Shown here in pieces: positions 16,409 to 26,885 of a DNA stretch of 64,000 bases; within the stretch, counting starts at the first letter, position 1, and each line of letters begins with the position of its first letter. A program made the position numbers and the translations under genes. Source of the stretch: Chitinophagales bacterium (lineage in GTDB: Bacteria; Bacteroidota; Bacteroidia; Chitinophagales; LD1); assembly GCA_026129525.1 (NCBI GenBank), contig JAHCHW010000012.1, forward strand, positions 1 to 64,000, read 5' to 3'. The notes under the pieces were generated by a model. The model ran no database searches. It saw only the letters and a list, made by a program, of their open reading frames with translations, and was not told the origin of the DNA.

Positions 16409-16966
16409 TTATTTCTTAGCTGCGCTCTTACCGGCTTTTCTTCTCAATACCTCACCGGCAAACTTGATACCTTTTCCTTTGTAAGGCTCCGGCTTGCGGA
16501 TGCTGCGTATTTTAGCGCACACCAAACCGAGCAATTCTTTATCGTGGCTCTCAAGGGTAATCATAGGGTTTTGTCCTTTCTCCTGCTTGGCACCGGCTTT
16601 AATTTCACCGGGCAATAGCACCACTACCGGGTGAGAGTAACCTACGTTAAGCGTAAGCACCTGCTTTTGTGCATCGGCACGGAAACCCACACCCACCAGT
16701 TCCAATGTTTTCACGTATCCTTCCGAAACACCTTTTACCATGTTGTTCAACACCGCGCGGTAAGTGCCGTGCAATGCTTTGTGGCGTTTTTGTTCGGTAG
16801 GGCGTTCAACAGTAAGTGTTCCGTCAGCTACCTTTACGGTAATATCCTGATCAACCGGCTGAAAAAGTTCGCCTTTCGGACCTTTTACTTTTACCACATT
16901 TCCTCCCAGTATTTCCACTGTTACCCCTTTCGGAAGTGTGATGGGAGCGTTACCTATACGTGACAT
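16409..16966 (-). CDS. rplF: 50S ribosomal protein L6
   Basis: A 185-residue two-domain protein near the factor-binding site. It begins MSRIGNAPITLPKGVTVEI and ends with the L6 hallmark RKPEPYKGKGIKFAGEVLRRKAGKSA. Length is normal. It lies between rpsH and rplR. Confidence 0.97.
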   Translation of the reverse strand: MSRIGNAPITLPKGVTVEILGGNVVKVKGPKGELFQPVDQDITVKVADGTLTVERPTEQKRHKALHGTYRAVLNNMVKGVSEGYVKTLELVGVGFRADAQKQVLTLNVGYSHPVVVLLPGEIKAGAKQEKGQNPMITLESHDKELLGLVCAKIRSIRKPEPYKGKGIKFAGEVLRRKAGKSAAKK

Positions 16967-17007
16967 ATCTTAATGAGTTAATTGTTGTTAGTGAATGGTT
17001 AACCGGT

Positions 17008-17409
17008 TTAGAATATTTCGCACAATACTTCACCGCCTATACCCTGTGTACGGGCTTCTTTGTCGGTCATTACTCCTTTCGAAGTAGAAACAATGGCAAT
17101 GCCCAATCCGCTTAATACACGAGGCAGTTCGGCTGCACCGCGGTACTGACGAAGACCCGGGGTAGAAAAGCGCTTCAGGCTTTTAATAACCGGAGTTTTG
17201 GTAGCCGCATCGTACTTCAGCGCTATTTTAATAGTGCCCTGTCCTTTGTTGCCTTCATCGAACTTGTATTTCAGGATATAGCCTTTGTCGTACAAAATTT
17301 CGGTGATTCTCTTCTTCAGTTTCGAAGCAGGAATTTCCACCAAACGGTGCCCCGCCTGTTGGGCGTTTCTGATTCGTGTCAGATAGTCGGAAATCGGATC
17401 AATTACCAT
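17008..17409 (-). CDS. rpsH: 30S ribosomal protein S8
   Basis: S8 binds the central domain of 16S rRNA and in enterobacteria represses the spc operon. The 133-residue product begins MVIDPISDYLTRIRNAQQAG and ends with the family signature GIAIVSTSKGVMTDKEARTQGIGGEVLCEIF. Whether it autoregulates this shortened operon cannot be seen directly. Confidence 0.97.
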   Translation of the reverse strand: MVIDPISDYLTRIRNAQQAGHRLVEIPASKLKKRITEILYDKGYILKYKFDEGNKGQGTIKIALKYDAATKTPVIKSLKRFSTPGLRQYRGAAELPRVLSGLGIAIVSTSKGVMTDKEARTQGIGGEVLCEIF

Positions 17410-17447
17410 ATTTAAAAGTTAGTTGTGTTTAGTGAATGGTTACTGGT

Positions 17448-17717
17448 TTACCAAGAAGCTTTAGTTACTCCCGGAATTTTTCCCTCGCTGGCTAAGTCGC
17501 GGAACTTAATACGGCAAATGCCGAACATACGCACATGCCCGCGCGGACGGCCGGTTAATGCACAACGGTTACGCAGCCTTACTTTCGAAGCGTTTTTAGG
17601 AAGTTTGTCCAACAAACTCCATTCGCCTGCTTCTTTTAACGCGGCTCTTTTGGCAGCATACTTTGCTACTAATCTTTCTCTTTTGCGCTGGCGTGCTTCT
17701 ATTGATTTCTTTGCCAT
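17448..17717 (-). CDS. rpsN: 30S ribosomal protein S14, zinc-free form
   Basis: The 89-residue product ([20 protein letters not shown]... [23 protein letters not shown]) is the longer S14 type, which has no CxxC zinc motifs. Together with the zinc-free L31 it shows that two ribosomal proteins in this window avoid zinc. It lies between rplE and rpsH as usual. Confidence 0.96.
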   Translation of the reverse strand: MAKKSIEARQRKRERLVAKYAAKRAALKEAGEWSLLDKLPKNASKVRLRNRCALTGRPRGHVRMFGICRIKFRDLASEGKIPGVTKASW

Positions 17718-17740
17718 TTACAGAGGTTTATTTTGCTTGT

Positions 17741-18307
17741 TTACTTATTATCTTTTTTGAACGGCATACCGAGCGCTTCCAACAAAGCATATGCTTCTTC
17801 ATCGGTTTGTGCGCTGGTTACAAAAGTGATATCCATACCGTTTATCTTGGTAACCTTATCAATTTCCATTTCGGGGAAAATGATTTGCTCTTTTATACCT
17901 AAGGTATAGTTGCCGCTTCCGTCAAAGCCTTTGTTGTTGATTCCTTTAAAGTCGCGAACGCGGGGCAGCGATACCGAAACGAGGCGGTCGAGGAATTCGA
18001 ACATTCTGTCTTTGCGGAGGGTAACACGCGAAGCAATAGGCATGTTTTCGCGCAGTTTGAAGTTCGAAATAGCCTTGCGTGCCTTTGAAGCAACTGCTTT
18101 TTGACCGGCAATGGCGGTCATTTCGTTTACGGCTATATCCACTAATTTTTTGTCGGAAGTTGCACCGTTAACACCCTGGTTCAAGCAAATTTTCTTGAGG
18201 CGGGGCACCTGCATTACGCTGGTGTAGTTAAACTTTTGCATTAAAGCAGGAGCAATCTCTTTCTGGTAGCGCTCCTTAAGGCGCGGAGTATATTTTGTCT
18301 GACTCAT
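17741..18307 (-). CDS. rplE: 50S ribosomal protein L5
   Basis: L5 binds 5S rRNA in the central protuberance. The product from the ATG at 18307 has 188 residues ([48 protein letters not shown]...) and contains the L5 signature around [24 protein letters not shown] longer reading to 18361 would run into the promoter and is rejected. It is the first gene of the operon. The usual upstream genes (rplX, rplN, rpsQ, rpmC and so on) are absent, and rpoB runs divergently. Confidence 0.96.
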   Translation of the reverse strand: MSQTKYTPRLKERYQKEIAPALMQKFNYTSVMQVPRLKKICLNQGVNGATSDKKLVDIAVNEMTAIAGQKAVASKARKAISNFKLRENMPIASRVTLRKDRMFEFLDRLVSVSLPRVRDFKGINNKGFDGSGNYTLGIKEQIIFPEMEIDKVTKINGMDITFVTSAQTDEEAYALLEALGMPFKKDNK

Positions 18308-18352
18308 TTTAAACTGTTTTTGCACGATTCCAACCGTGCATCTTTTAAAAAT

Positions 18353-18389
18353 GGACGGCAAAAATAACCCTAACTATCATAATTCCAAA
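18353..18389 (-). promoter_or_regulatory. Promoter of the rplE-secY ribosomal operon
   Basis: On the minus strand TTTG (18386-18389) and TATTTTTG (18359-18366) are separated by exactly 19 bases, followed directly by CCGTCC (18353-18358). This fits the Bacteroidota -33/-7 pattern plus a GC-rich discriminator. The leader to the rplE ATG would be about 45 bases. It lies back to back with the rpoBC promoter within the 311-base divergent region 18308-18618, in which I see no gene. Confidence 0.82.
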
Positions 18390-18440
18390 TCGTTGCTAAA
18401 AATATTTTCAGAATGCCTTTCGTAAAAAGTTGGCTAAATA

Positions 18441-18477
18441 TTTGTAAGTATGGCGGCTTGCTCTATATTTGCCGTCC
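18441..18477 (+). promoter_or_regulatory. Promoter of rpoB-rpoC
   Basis: TTTG (18441-18444), a 19-base spacer, TATATTTG (18464-18471), then CCGTCC (18472-18477). This is the same arrangement as the divergent rplE promoter. The leader to the rpoB ATG is about 140 bases and holds no obvious strong hairpin, but it is long enough for post-initiation control. Confidence 0.82.
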
Positions 18478-18618
18478 GTTTTGCAAAACCGGTTCCGAAA
18501 TCTCTTATTAAAATGCTGATTTATCAGGCTTTTACTCTTTTAAATAAAGAATAAAACGCCTGCATTTTTATTTGATATACCTCGGAAATTTATTAACGCT
18601 GCAATCTTAGATAACGTT

Positions 18619-21600
18619 ATGGCAGAAACCCTCAGGAAAAACGCTGAAAGAGTAAACTTCGGCAAAATCAAACTTCCGGATGAACAACCGGACTTGTTGG
18701 ACATCCAACTTCAAACCTACAAAGAGTTTATCCAACTGGAAACAACTCCCGAAAACCGGAGGTATGAAGGATTGTATTCGGTATTTCAGGAAAACTTCCC
18801 GATTACCGATACCCGCAACATTTTTGTGTTGGAGTTTATTGACTACTTTGTTGACCCGCCACGCTATACAATAGATGAGTGTATTGAGCGCGGTTTAACT
18901 TACTGCGTGCCTTTAAAGGCAAAGCTGAAACTTAGCTGTAACGACCCTGAGCACATTGACTTTAAAACCATCGTTCAGGATGTGTTCCTCGGCAACGTTC
19001 CTTATATGACTCCGAAAGGAACCTTCATCATTAATGGAGCCGAGCGTGTAATTGTTTCGCAGTTGCACCGCAGCCCGGGGGTATTCTTCGGTCAAAGTTT
19101 CCACCCGAACGGAACCAAAATTTATTCTGCCCGTGTTATTCCTTTTAAAGGAGCATGGATGGAGTTTGCTACCGATATTAACAACGTAATGTATGCTTAC
19201 ATTGACCGTAAGAAGAAGTTCCCCGTAACTATGCTTCTGCGTGCAGTAGGCTACGATACCGATAAAGATATTTTGACCCTGTTCGATTTGGCTGATGAAA
19301 TTCAGTTGAAAACGAAAAAGGATGCCGAAAAAGCCATTGGTCGCAAATTAGCCGCAAGGGTGTTGCGTAGCTGGATGGAAGATTTCGTTGATGAAGATAC
19401 CGGTGAAGTGGTATCTATTGAGCGTAACGAAGTGTTGCTGGAGCGCGATACGGTTATTACCGAAGAAAACGTAGAGTTGATTATTGAGTCGGGTGCTAAG
19501 AGCATTTTCGCTCACAAGGAAGTTCAAACGGCTGACTACTCTATTATCTTCAACACGTTGAACAAAGATACTTCCAACTCGGAAGTGGAAGCGCTTAGTC
19601 ATATATATAAGCAACTTCGCGGTTCAGAACCACCTGATGAAGAAACAGCGCGCGGTATTATCGAAAAACTGTTTTTCAGCGATAAGCGCTACGATTTGGG
19701 CGAAGTAGGTCGCTACAAAATCAACAAGAAGTTGGAACTTGATATTGATATGGACACCCGCGTGTTAACCAAAACCGATATCATTTCCATTGTAAAATAT
19801 TTGGTAAACCTTTCGAACCAGCGTGCGGAGATAGATGATATTGACCACCTGAGCAACAGAAGGGTGCGTACCGTTGGCGAACAGTTGTACGCCCAGTTTG
19901 GTGTTGGTTTAGCCCGTATGGCGCGCACCATCCGCGAGCGTATGAACGTTCGTGACAATGAAGTGTTTACACCGGTTGATTTGATTAACGCCAGAACACT
20001 TTCTTCGGTTATCAACTCGTTCTTCGGAACATCGCAGCTTTCTCAGTTCCTTGACCAAACCAATCCGTTAGCAGAAATCACCAACAAACGCAGGGTATCT
20101 GCCTTGGGTCCCGGTGGTCTTTCGCGCGAGCGTGCCGGTTTCGAGGTTCGTGACGTTCACTACAGCCACTATGGTCGTTTGTGTACTATCGAAACACCGG
20201 AAGGTCCGAACATCGGTCTTATTTCAACCCTTTGCGTTCACGCCAAGGTGAACAAAATGGGCTTTATTGAAACGCCTTACCGCAAGGTAGAAAACGGCAA
20301 AGTGAACCTGAAAGGAAAAGTTGAATTCCTTACTGCCGAGGAAGAAGACCTGGTGAAAATTGCACAGAGCAACATTGAAATGGACGAGAAAGGAAACTTT
20401 AAAACCGACAAAATCAAGTCGCGTTTCCAAGGCGATTTCCCCATTCTTGAGCCGAACGATGTGCAGTATATGGACGTAGCGCCAAACCAGATTGTGGGCG
20501 TTTCTGCTTCGTTGATTCCGTTCCTTGAGCATGACGATGCCAACCGTGCCTTGATGGGTTCGAACATGCAACGTCAGGCGGTGCCGCTTTTGCGCCCGCA
20601 GTCGCCTATTGTTGGAACTGGATTGGAGAAAAAGGTAGCGCAAGATTCGCGTAACCTTATTAATGCCGAAAGAGATGGTGTAGTAGAATACGTAGATGCC
20701 AACGAAATCATTATTAAATACGACAGAACGGAAGAAGAAAAACTGGTTTCGTTCCGCGATGATAAGGTTACTTACAAACTGCCTAAGTTTTTAAAGACCA
20801 ACCAAAGCACTTGTATTAACCTGAAACCGCTGGTTAAAAAAGGTCAGCGCGTGTCGAAAGGACAGGTGCTGTGCGAAGGTTTTGCTACCGAAGCCGGTGA
20901 ACTGGCACTTGGTGCTAACCTGAAAGTGGCGTTTATGCCATGGAAAGGTTACAATTTCGAGGATGCCATTGTAATCAGCGAGCGTGTAGTGCGCGATGAT
21001 GTATTTACATCTATCCACGTTGAGGAATTTGAAATGGAAGTTCGCGACACCAAACTGGGTGAAGAAGAACTGACACCGGATATTCCGAACGTAAGCGAAG
21101 AAGCAACCAAAGATTTGGACGACAACGGTATTATCCGCGTAGGTGCCCGTGTTCGCGAAGGCGATATTCTGATTGGTAAAATTACTCCGAAAGGAGAAAC
21201 CGACCCTACTCCCGAAGAAAAACTCCTCCGCGCCATTTTCGGTGATAAAGCCGGTGATGTGAAGGATGCTTCGCTGAAAGTTCCGCCTTCTATTGAAGGA
21301 ACCGTTATTACCAAAAAACTGTTTGCCCGCGCCAAGAAGGATAAAACTTCGAAAGCAAAAGAAAAGACAGCCTTAGAAAAACTCGACAAGGATTTCGATA
21401 AGAAAATGGCTGACCTGAAAGAGGTATTGGTTGACAAACTGATGACCGTGTTAAGCGGTAAAGTTTCTGCCGGTATTCAAACAGTTTACAAAGAAGAACT
21501 CATCAGCAAGGGAACCAAGTTTGCCGCTAAAACGCTGCTTGGCTTGGATTACACCATTGTTGATGGAAACAACTGGACAAAAGACGAAGACACCAACGCG

Positions 21601-22434
21601 TTGGTGAAAATGATTCTTCACAACTTCAACATCCGCTCTAATGAAGAGATAGGACGCTACAAGCGCGAGAAGTTCAACATCTCTATTGGTGATGAACTGC
21701 CTTCGGGGGTATTGAAACTGGCGAAGGTGTACATTGCCAAAAAGCGCAAACTGAAAGTGGGCGATAAAATGGCAGGACGCCACGGTAACAAAGGTATTGT
21801 TGCCCGTATTGTTCGTCAGGAAGACATGCCTTTCCTTGAAGACGGAACTCCGGTGGACATTGTGTTAAACCCGCTTGGTGTGCCTTCGCGTATGAACCTC
21901 GGGCAGATTTACGAAACTGTTCTCGGTTGGGCAGGTCAAAAGTTAGGTGTGAAGTTCGCCACTCCTATTTTCGATGGTGCTTCGCTTGCCGAAATTGACG
22001 GCTATGTGCAAAAAGCAGGATTACCTGAATTCGGTTCTACCTACTTATACGATGGCGAAACCGGAGAGCGTTTCCACCAAAGAACAACCGTTGGTATCAT
22101 TTACATGATTAAGCTGATACACATGGTGGACGATAAAATGCACGCGCGCTCTATTGGACCTTACTCGCTTATTACACAACAGCCGTTGGGCGGTAAAGCG
22201 CAGTTTGGCGGTCAGCGTTTCGGAGAAATGGAGGTGTGGGCGTTGGAAGCGTACGGTGCTTCGAACATCCTGCAAGAATTGTTGACGGTGAAATCGGATG
22301 ATATTGTTGGTCGTGCAAAAGCTTACGAAGCTATTGTGAAGGGCGACAACATCCCCGAAGCAGGTATTCCTGAATCGTTCAACGTATTGATGCACGAATT
22401 GCGCGGATTGGCGCTTGACCTGAAGTTTGATTAA
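18619..22434 (+). CDS. rpoB: DNA-directed RNA polymerase subunit beta
   Basis: A 1271-residue catalytic-core subunit. The rifampicin-binding segment reads [42 protein letters not shown], without the changes known to give resistance in model species. The sequence continues [31 protein letters not shown] and the C-terminal [27 protein letters not shown]. The gene has its own promoter and is not preceded by rplKAJL, the usual upstream partners. rpoC follows after 33 bases. Confidence 0.98.
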   Translation: MAETLRKNAERVNFGKIKLPDEQPDLLDIQLQTYKEFIQLETTPENRRYEGLYSVFQENFPITDTRNIFVLEFIDYFVDPPRYTIDECIERGLTYCVPLKAKLKLSCNDPEHIDFKTIVQDVFLGNVPYMTPKGTFIINGAERVIVSQLHRSPGVFFGQSFHPNGTKIYSARVIPFKGAWMEFATDINNVMYAYIDRKKKFPVTMLLRAVGYDTDKDILTLFDLADEIQLKTKKDAEKAIGRKLAARVLRSWMEDFVDEDTGEVVSIERNEVLLERDTVITEENVELIIESGAKSIFAHKEVQTADYSIIFNTLNKDTSNSEVEALSHIYKQLRGSEPPDEETARGIIEKLFFSDKRYDLGEVGRYKINKKLELDIDMDTRVLTKTDIISIVKYLVNLSNQRAEIDDIDHLSNRRVRTVGEQLYAQFGVGLARMARTIRERMNVRDNEVFTPVDLINARTLSSVINSFFGTSQLSQFLDQTNPLAEITNKRRVSALGPGGLSRERAGFEVRDVHYSHYGRLCTIETPEGPNIGLISTLCVHAKVNKMGFIETPYRKVENGKVNLKGKVEFLTAEEEDLVKIAQSNIEMDEKGNFKTDKIKSRFQGDFPILEPNDVQYMDVAPNQIVGVSASLIPFLEHDDANRALMGSNMQRQAVPLLRPQSPIVGTGLEKKVAQDSRNLINAERDGVVEYVDANEIIIKYDRTEEEKLVSFRDDKVTYKLPKFLKTNQSTCINLKPLVKKGQRVSKGQVLCEGFATEAGELALGANLKVAFMPWKGYNFEDAIVISERVVRDDVFTSIHVEEFEMEVRDTKLGEEELTPDIPNVSEEATKDLDDNGIIRVGARVREGDILIGKITPKGETDPTPEEKLLRAIFGDKAGDVKDASLKVPPSIEGTVITKKLFARAKKDKTSKAKEKTALEKLDKDFDKKMADLKEVLVDKLMTVLSGKVSAGIQTVYKEELISKGTKFAAKTLLGLDYTIVDGNNWTKDEDTNALVKMILHNFNIRSNEEIGRYKREKFNISIGDELPSGVLKLAKVYIAKKRKLKVGDKMAGRHGNKGIVARIVRQEDMPFLEDGTPVDIVLNPLGVPSRMNLGQIYETVLGWAGQKLGVKFATPIFDGASLAEIDGYVQKAGLPEFGSTYLYDGETGERFHQRTTVGIIYMIKLIHMVDDKMHARSIGPYSLITQQPLGGKAQFGGQRFGEMEVWALEAYGASNILQELLTVKSDDIVGRAKAYEAIVKGDNIPEAGIPESFNVLMHELRGLALDLKFD

Positions 22435-22467
22435 TCCTATTAGAGAACACTATTTAAACTGAATAAA

Positions 22468-25400
22468 ATGGCAGTTAAGAGAGACCAAAAAAGCAAAGCT
22501 GATTTTTCGAAGATTACCATCATGCTCGCATCGCCCGATTCGATTTTGAGCAGAAGTAACGGAGAAATTAAAAAGCCCGAAACCATCAACTACCGTACTT
22601 ACAAGCCCGAAATGGAAGGCTTGTTCTGCGAGCGTGTGTTTGGACCTACCAAAGACTACGAATGCTACTGCGGTAAATACAAGCGTATTCGCTACAAAGG
22701 TATTGTGTGCGACCGCTGCGGTGTGGAAGTAACCGAAAAGAAAGTACGCAGAGAACGCATGGGGCACATTAAGTTGACCGTGCCTGTGGTTCATATCTGG
22801 TATTTCAAGAGCCTTCCGAATAAAATCGGTTACCTGTTAGGGGTTAGCTCTAAAAAATTGGAAAGCATTGTTTACTACGAGCGTTACGTGGTTATACAGC
22901 CCGGTAAAACAGCCGAAGGGGTAAACGTAATGACCGAAAAGGGCGAGGAAAGAAAAAATCTGGCTTACCTCGATTTGCTTTCTGAAGAAGAATACCTCTC
23001 GGTGTTCGACAACGAAGAGTTTAAGAACAACCATTTGTTAGAGGATACCGACCCTAACAAATTCATTGCTAAAATGGGTGCCGAAGCGGTGAAAGAACTG
23101 CTTTCGCGCATTAACCTCGATGAACTTTCGTACCAACTTCGCCATGCGGCTGCCAACGAAACTTCGCGCCAGCGCAAGTCGGAGGCATTAAAGCGTTTGA
23201 GTGTGGTAGAGGCTTTCCGTGCCGGTAACCAGCATATTGAAAACCGCCCCGAGTGGATGGTTATTCAGTATCTGCCGGTTATTCCGCCCGAGTTAAGACC
23301 TTTGGTGCCATTAGATGGCGGACGTTTTGCTTCTTCTGACCTTAACGACCTTTACCGCAGGGTAATTATCCGTAACAACCGTTTGAAGAGATTAGTGGAG
23401 ATTAAAGCTCCCGAAGTAATTCTCCGCAACGAGAAGCGCATGTTGCAGGAAGCCATTGACTCGCTGTTTGATAACAGTCGTAAGTCGAACGCGGTGAAAG
23501 CAGAAGGCGGACGCGCACTGAAATCGCTTTCGGATGTGTTGAAAGGTAAGCAGGGACGTTTCCGTCAGAACCTGTTAGGTAAGCGTGTGGACTACTCCGG
23601 TCGTTCGGTAATTGTGGTAGGTCCTGAGTTGAAACTACACGAGTGCGGTTTACCTAAAGATATGGCGGCTGAATTGTTCAAGCCGTTTATCATCCGCAAA
23701 CTGATTGAAAGAGGTATTGTAAAAACCGTAAAGAGCGCCAAAAAATTAGTTGATAAGAAAGAACCTGTTATTTGGGATATTCTCGAAAACGTGCTGAAAG
23801 GACACCCGGTGCTTTTGAACCGTGCTCCTACACTGCACCGTCTTTCTATTCAAGCGTTCCTGCCTAAACTGATTGAAGGAAAAGCCATTCAGCTTCACCC
23901 CTTGGTTTGTACAGCGTTCAACGCTGACTTTGACGGTGACCAAATGGCGGTTCACGTTCCGCTTAGCAACGCTTCTATTTTGGAAGCACAGTTGCTGATG
24001 CTTTCATCGCACAACATTCTTAACCCGCAAAACGGTACACCTATCACCCTTCCTTCGCAGGACATGGTTCTTGGTCTTTACTACATGACCAAAGAAAAGA
24101 GATCCACGAAAGACGAAGTGGTAAAAGGGCAAGGATTGACTTTCTACGGTGCCGAAGAAGCAATGATTGCACTGAACGAAGGACGTGCCGAACTGCACTC
24201 GGTGGTAAAATGCCGTGTGAAAGTGAAAAACGAAAAAGGCGAATTGGTGTACAAAGTGGTGGAAACTACCATTGGTCGTATCATTTTCAACCAAGTGGTT
24301 CCTGAAAATGTAGGCTTTGTAAATAAACTTCTTGGTAAGAAGCAGTTGAAGGATGTTATCGGTCAAATTTTGGCTGAAACCAACATTCCGGTTACAGCGA
24401 AGTTTCTTGATGATATTAAGAAACTCGGATTCTTCTACTCGTTCCGTGGCGGATTGAGCTTTAACCTGCGCGATGTGGTAACGCCTACTCACAAAGAGAA
24501 ATTGGTGAAAGATGCCCAACAAAAAGTAGATGAAATTTTCGAAAGCTACCAAATGGGCTTTATTACCGATAAAGAACGCTTTAACCAGGTGGTGGATATT
24601 TGGACGCATACCGATAGCCAGTTGACCATACAGTTGATGAAGCAAATTGCCGAAGACCGCCAGGGATTCAACTCCATCTTTATGATGTTGGATTCGGGGG
24701 CGAGAGGTAGCAAGCAGCAAATTAAGCAGCTTTCTGGTATGAGAGGTTTGATGGCAAAGCCGCGTAAGAGCGGAAGTACCGGTGCAGAGGTTATCGAAAA
24801 CCCGGTATTGGCAAACTTTAAAGAAGGCTTGTCGGTATTGGAATACTTCATCTCTACACACGGTGCACGTAAAGGTCTTTCCGATACGGCTCTTAAAACT
24901 GCCGATGCCGGTTACCTGACCAGAAGGTTAGTGGACGTAGCACAGGATGTGGTAATTACCGAAGAAGATTGCGGAACACTGCGCGGTATCACCATTTCGG
25001 CTTTAAAAGATAATGAGGATATAGTTGAACCGCTTTACGACAGAATTTTAGGTCGTACTTCGCTGAACGATGTTTATCACCCTGAAACCGATGAACTGAT
25101 TGTAAGTGCCGGTGAAGATATTGATGAAGTAACGGCTACCAGAGTACAGCAATCGGGCATTGAGCAAATAGAAATTCGCTCGGTGTTAACCTGCGAAAGC
25201 AAAAAAGGTTGCTGTGTAAAATGCTACGGACGCAATTTGGCTACCAACCGTATGGCTGAAGCCGGAGATGCCGTAGGAATTATTGCCGCACAAAGTATTG
25301 GTGAGCCCGGAACCCAGCTTACACTGCGTACCTTCCACGTGGGTGGTATTGCCAGCGTGGGTACTTCCGAATCGCAAATTACTGCGCGCTTCGAAGGGGT

Positions 25401-26805
25401 AGTACAGTTTGACGGTGTAAGAACAACCACTGCGGTGGATGAAAATGGCGAAAAAGTAAACATCGTTATCGGCCGAACAGGCGAAATGCGTATTGTGAAG
25501 GATGACAATCCGGACAAAACGTTGATTTCGCACCACATTCCTTATGGTTCGCAAATTTTCGTAAAAGACGGAAAGCATATCAAGAAAGGCGACCTGATTT
25601 GTAAGTGGGATCCGTACAACAACGTAATTATTGCCGAAGTAAACGGTAAAGTGAAATTCGAGCACATTATCGAAAACATCACCTACCGCGATGAAATGGA
25701 CGAACAAACCGGCCACCGCGAAAAAGTGATTGTTGAAACCAAGGATAAAACCAAAATTCCTTCGATAGTTGTAGAACACGGTAAAGAGGGCAAAGTGTAT
25801 AACCTGCCGGTAGGTGCTCACATTGTTATTGAAAACGGACAGGAAGTAAAACACGGTGAAATTCTCGCCAAAATACCTCGTGTAATGGGTAAGGTGAAGG
25901 ATATTACGGGTGGTCTTCCGCGCGTAACCGAGTTGTTTGAAGCGCGTAACCCGAGCAACCCGGCTGTAGTGGCCGAAATTGACGGTGTGGTTCGCTTTGG
26001 TGGTGTGAAGCGCGGTAACCGCGAAATTATAGTAGAAAGCCGCGATGGCGAGATTATGAAATACCTCGTTCCGCTTTCAAAGCATATCCTTGTGCAGGAG
26101 CAGGATTTCGTGCGTGCCGGTACACCGCTTTCCGATGGTGCTATTACACCTACCGATATTCTTCGAATTAAAGGACCGTTTGCAGTGCAGGAATACCTGG
26201 TAAACGAAATTCAGGAAGTTTACCGCTTACAGGGTATCAAAATCAACGATAAGCACATTGAGGTGATTGTTCGCCAAATGATGAGCAAAATGATTATTGA
26301 CGACCAGGGCGATACCAAGTTCCTTGAAGGGGCTTCGGTTGAGAAGTTTGATTTATTGGCAGAGAACGATGAAATTTTCGATAAGAAAGTAGTTACCGAT
26401 CCCGGTGATTCGGAAACCCTGCGCGCTGGACAAATTGTAACGCTGCGTCAGGTTCGCGAAGAAAATTCGATTCTGAAACGTGCCGATAAAAAGTTAGTGG
26501 AATTCCGCGATGCCATACCGGCTACTGCTACTCCGCAGTTGCAAGGTATTACCCGTGCTTCGCTTTCTACTTACTCGTGGATTTCGGCAGCTTCGTTCCA
26601 GGAAACTACCAAGGTGTTAAGCTCGGCTTCTATAGCCGCCAAGCGCGACTACCTCGAAGGCTTAAAAGAGAACGTAATTGTTGGTCACCGCATACCTGCC
26701 GGAACAGGGTTGCGCGAGTTCAATTCGTTGATTGTAACCAACAACGATGTGCTTGAAAACATCGAAAAGAAAACCACCGAAAGCGGTGTGGAACTCATAG
26801 GATAA
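22468..26805 (+). CDS. rpoC: DNA-directed RNA polymerase subunit beta-prime
   Basis: A 1445-residue subunit. The N-terminal zinc site is present ([20 protein letters not shown]), the active-site magnesium loop is [12 protein letters not shown], and the second zinc site comprises EEDCGTLRG plus [15 protein letters not shown]. Trigger-loop and bridge-helix regions are recognisable (GSRGSKQQ-like sequence [21 protein letters not shown]). It lies 33 bases after rpoB and is followed by a strong terminator. It was not followed by rpsL/rpsG here. Confidence 0.98.
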   Translation: MAVKRDQKSKADFSKITIMLASPDSILSRSNGEIKKPETINYRTYKPEMEGLFCERVFGPTKDYECYCGKYKRIRYKGIVCDRCGVEVTEKKVRRERMGHIKLTVPVVHIWYFKSLPNKIGYLLGVSSKKLESIVYYERYVVIQPGKTAEGVNVMTEKGEERKNLAYLDLLSEEEYLSVFDNEEFKNNHLLEDTDPNKFIAKMGAEAVKELLSRINLDELSYQLRHAAANETSRQRKSEALKRLSVVEAFRAGNQHIENRPEWMVIQYLPVIPPELRPLVPLDGGRFASSDLNDLYRRVIIRNNRLKRLVEIKAPEVILRNEKRMLQEAIDSLFDNSRKSNAVKAEGGRALKSLSDVLKGKQGRFRQNLLGKRVDYSGRSVIVVGPELKLHECGLPKDMAAELFKPFIIRKLIERGIVKTVKSAKKLVDKKEPVIWDILENVLKGHPVLLNRAPTLHRLSIQAFLPKLIEGKAIQLHPLVCTAFNADFDGDQMAVHVPLSNASILEAQLLMLSSHNILNPQNGTPITLPSQDMVLGLYYMTKEKRSTKDEVVKGQGLTFYGAEEAMIALNEGRAELHSVVKCRVKVKNEKGELVYKVVETTIGRIIFNQVVPENVGFVNKLLGKKQLKDVIGQILAETNIPVTAKFLDDIKKLGFFYSFRGGLSFNLRDVVTPTHKEKLVKDAQQKVDEIFESYQMGFITDKERFNQVVDIWTHTDSQLTIQLMKQIAEDRQGFNSIFMMLDSGARGSKQQIKQLSGMRGLMAKPRKSGSTGAEVIENPVLANFKEGLSVLEYFISTHGARKGLSDTALKTADAGYLTRRLVDVAQDVVITEEDCGTLRGITISALKDNEDIVEPLYDRILGRTSLNDVYHPETDELIVSAGEDIDEVTATRVQQSGIEQIEIRSVLTCESKKGCCVKCYGRNLATNRMAEAGDAVGIIAAQSIGEPGTQLTLRTFHVGGIASVGTSESQITARFEGVVQFDGVRTTTAVDENGEKVNIVIGRTGEMRIVKDDNPDKTLISHHIPYGSQIFVKDGKHIKKGDLICKWDPYNNVIIAEVNGKVKFEHIIENITYRDEMDEQTGHREKVIVETKDKTKIPSIVVEHGKEGKVYNLPVGAHIVIENGQEVKHGEILAKIPRVMGKVKDITGGLPRVTELFEARNPSNPAVVAEIDGVVRFGGVKRGNREIIVESRDGEIMKYLVPLSKHILVQEQDFVRAGTPLSDGAITPTDILRIKGPFAVQEYLVNEIQEVYRLQGIKINDKHIEVIVRQMMSKMIIDDQGDTKFLEGASVEKFDLLAENDEIFDKKVVTDPGDSETLRAGQIVTLRQVREENSILKRADKKLVEFRDAIPATATPQLQGITRASLSTYSWISAASFQETTKVLSSASIAAKRDYLEGLKENVIVGHRIPAGTGLREFNSLIVTNNDVLENIEKKTTESGVELIG

Positions 26806-26830
26806 ACTCTCTTGAGAAATGGATTAAAAC

Positions 26831-26863
26831 AAAAAGCCTCTTCGGAAACGAAGGGGCTTTTTT
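26831..26863 (+). terminator. Intrinsic terminator after rpoC
   Basis: AAAAAGCCTCTTCG pairs with CGAAGGGGCTTTTT (one G-U pair) around a GAAA tetraloop, ending in a run of six T. It lies 26 bases after the rpoC stop and just before the convergent accC stop. Confidence 0.88.
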
Positions 26864-26885
26864 ATTTCATTGTTAAGCAAAAGTG

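Noticed and set aside
18308..18361. 18-residue extension of L5
   Set aside because: It would cover the CCGTCC element and part of the -7 box. The start at [10 protein letters not shown] matches the family.
20010..20160. Rifampicin-resistance changes in rpoB
   Set aside because: The rifampicin-binding segment matches the sensitive-type residues at the positions I can compare.
20949..21437. 162-codon minus-strand frame inside rpoB
   Set aside because: Serine-rich translation that simply mirrors rpoB codon usage.
24004..24861. Long minus-strand frame of 285 codons inside rpoC
   Set aside because: It is antisense to a fully conserved rpoC segment and its translation has no plausible features; shadows of this kind are common in highly expressed genes with biased codons.
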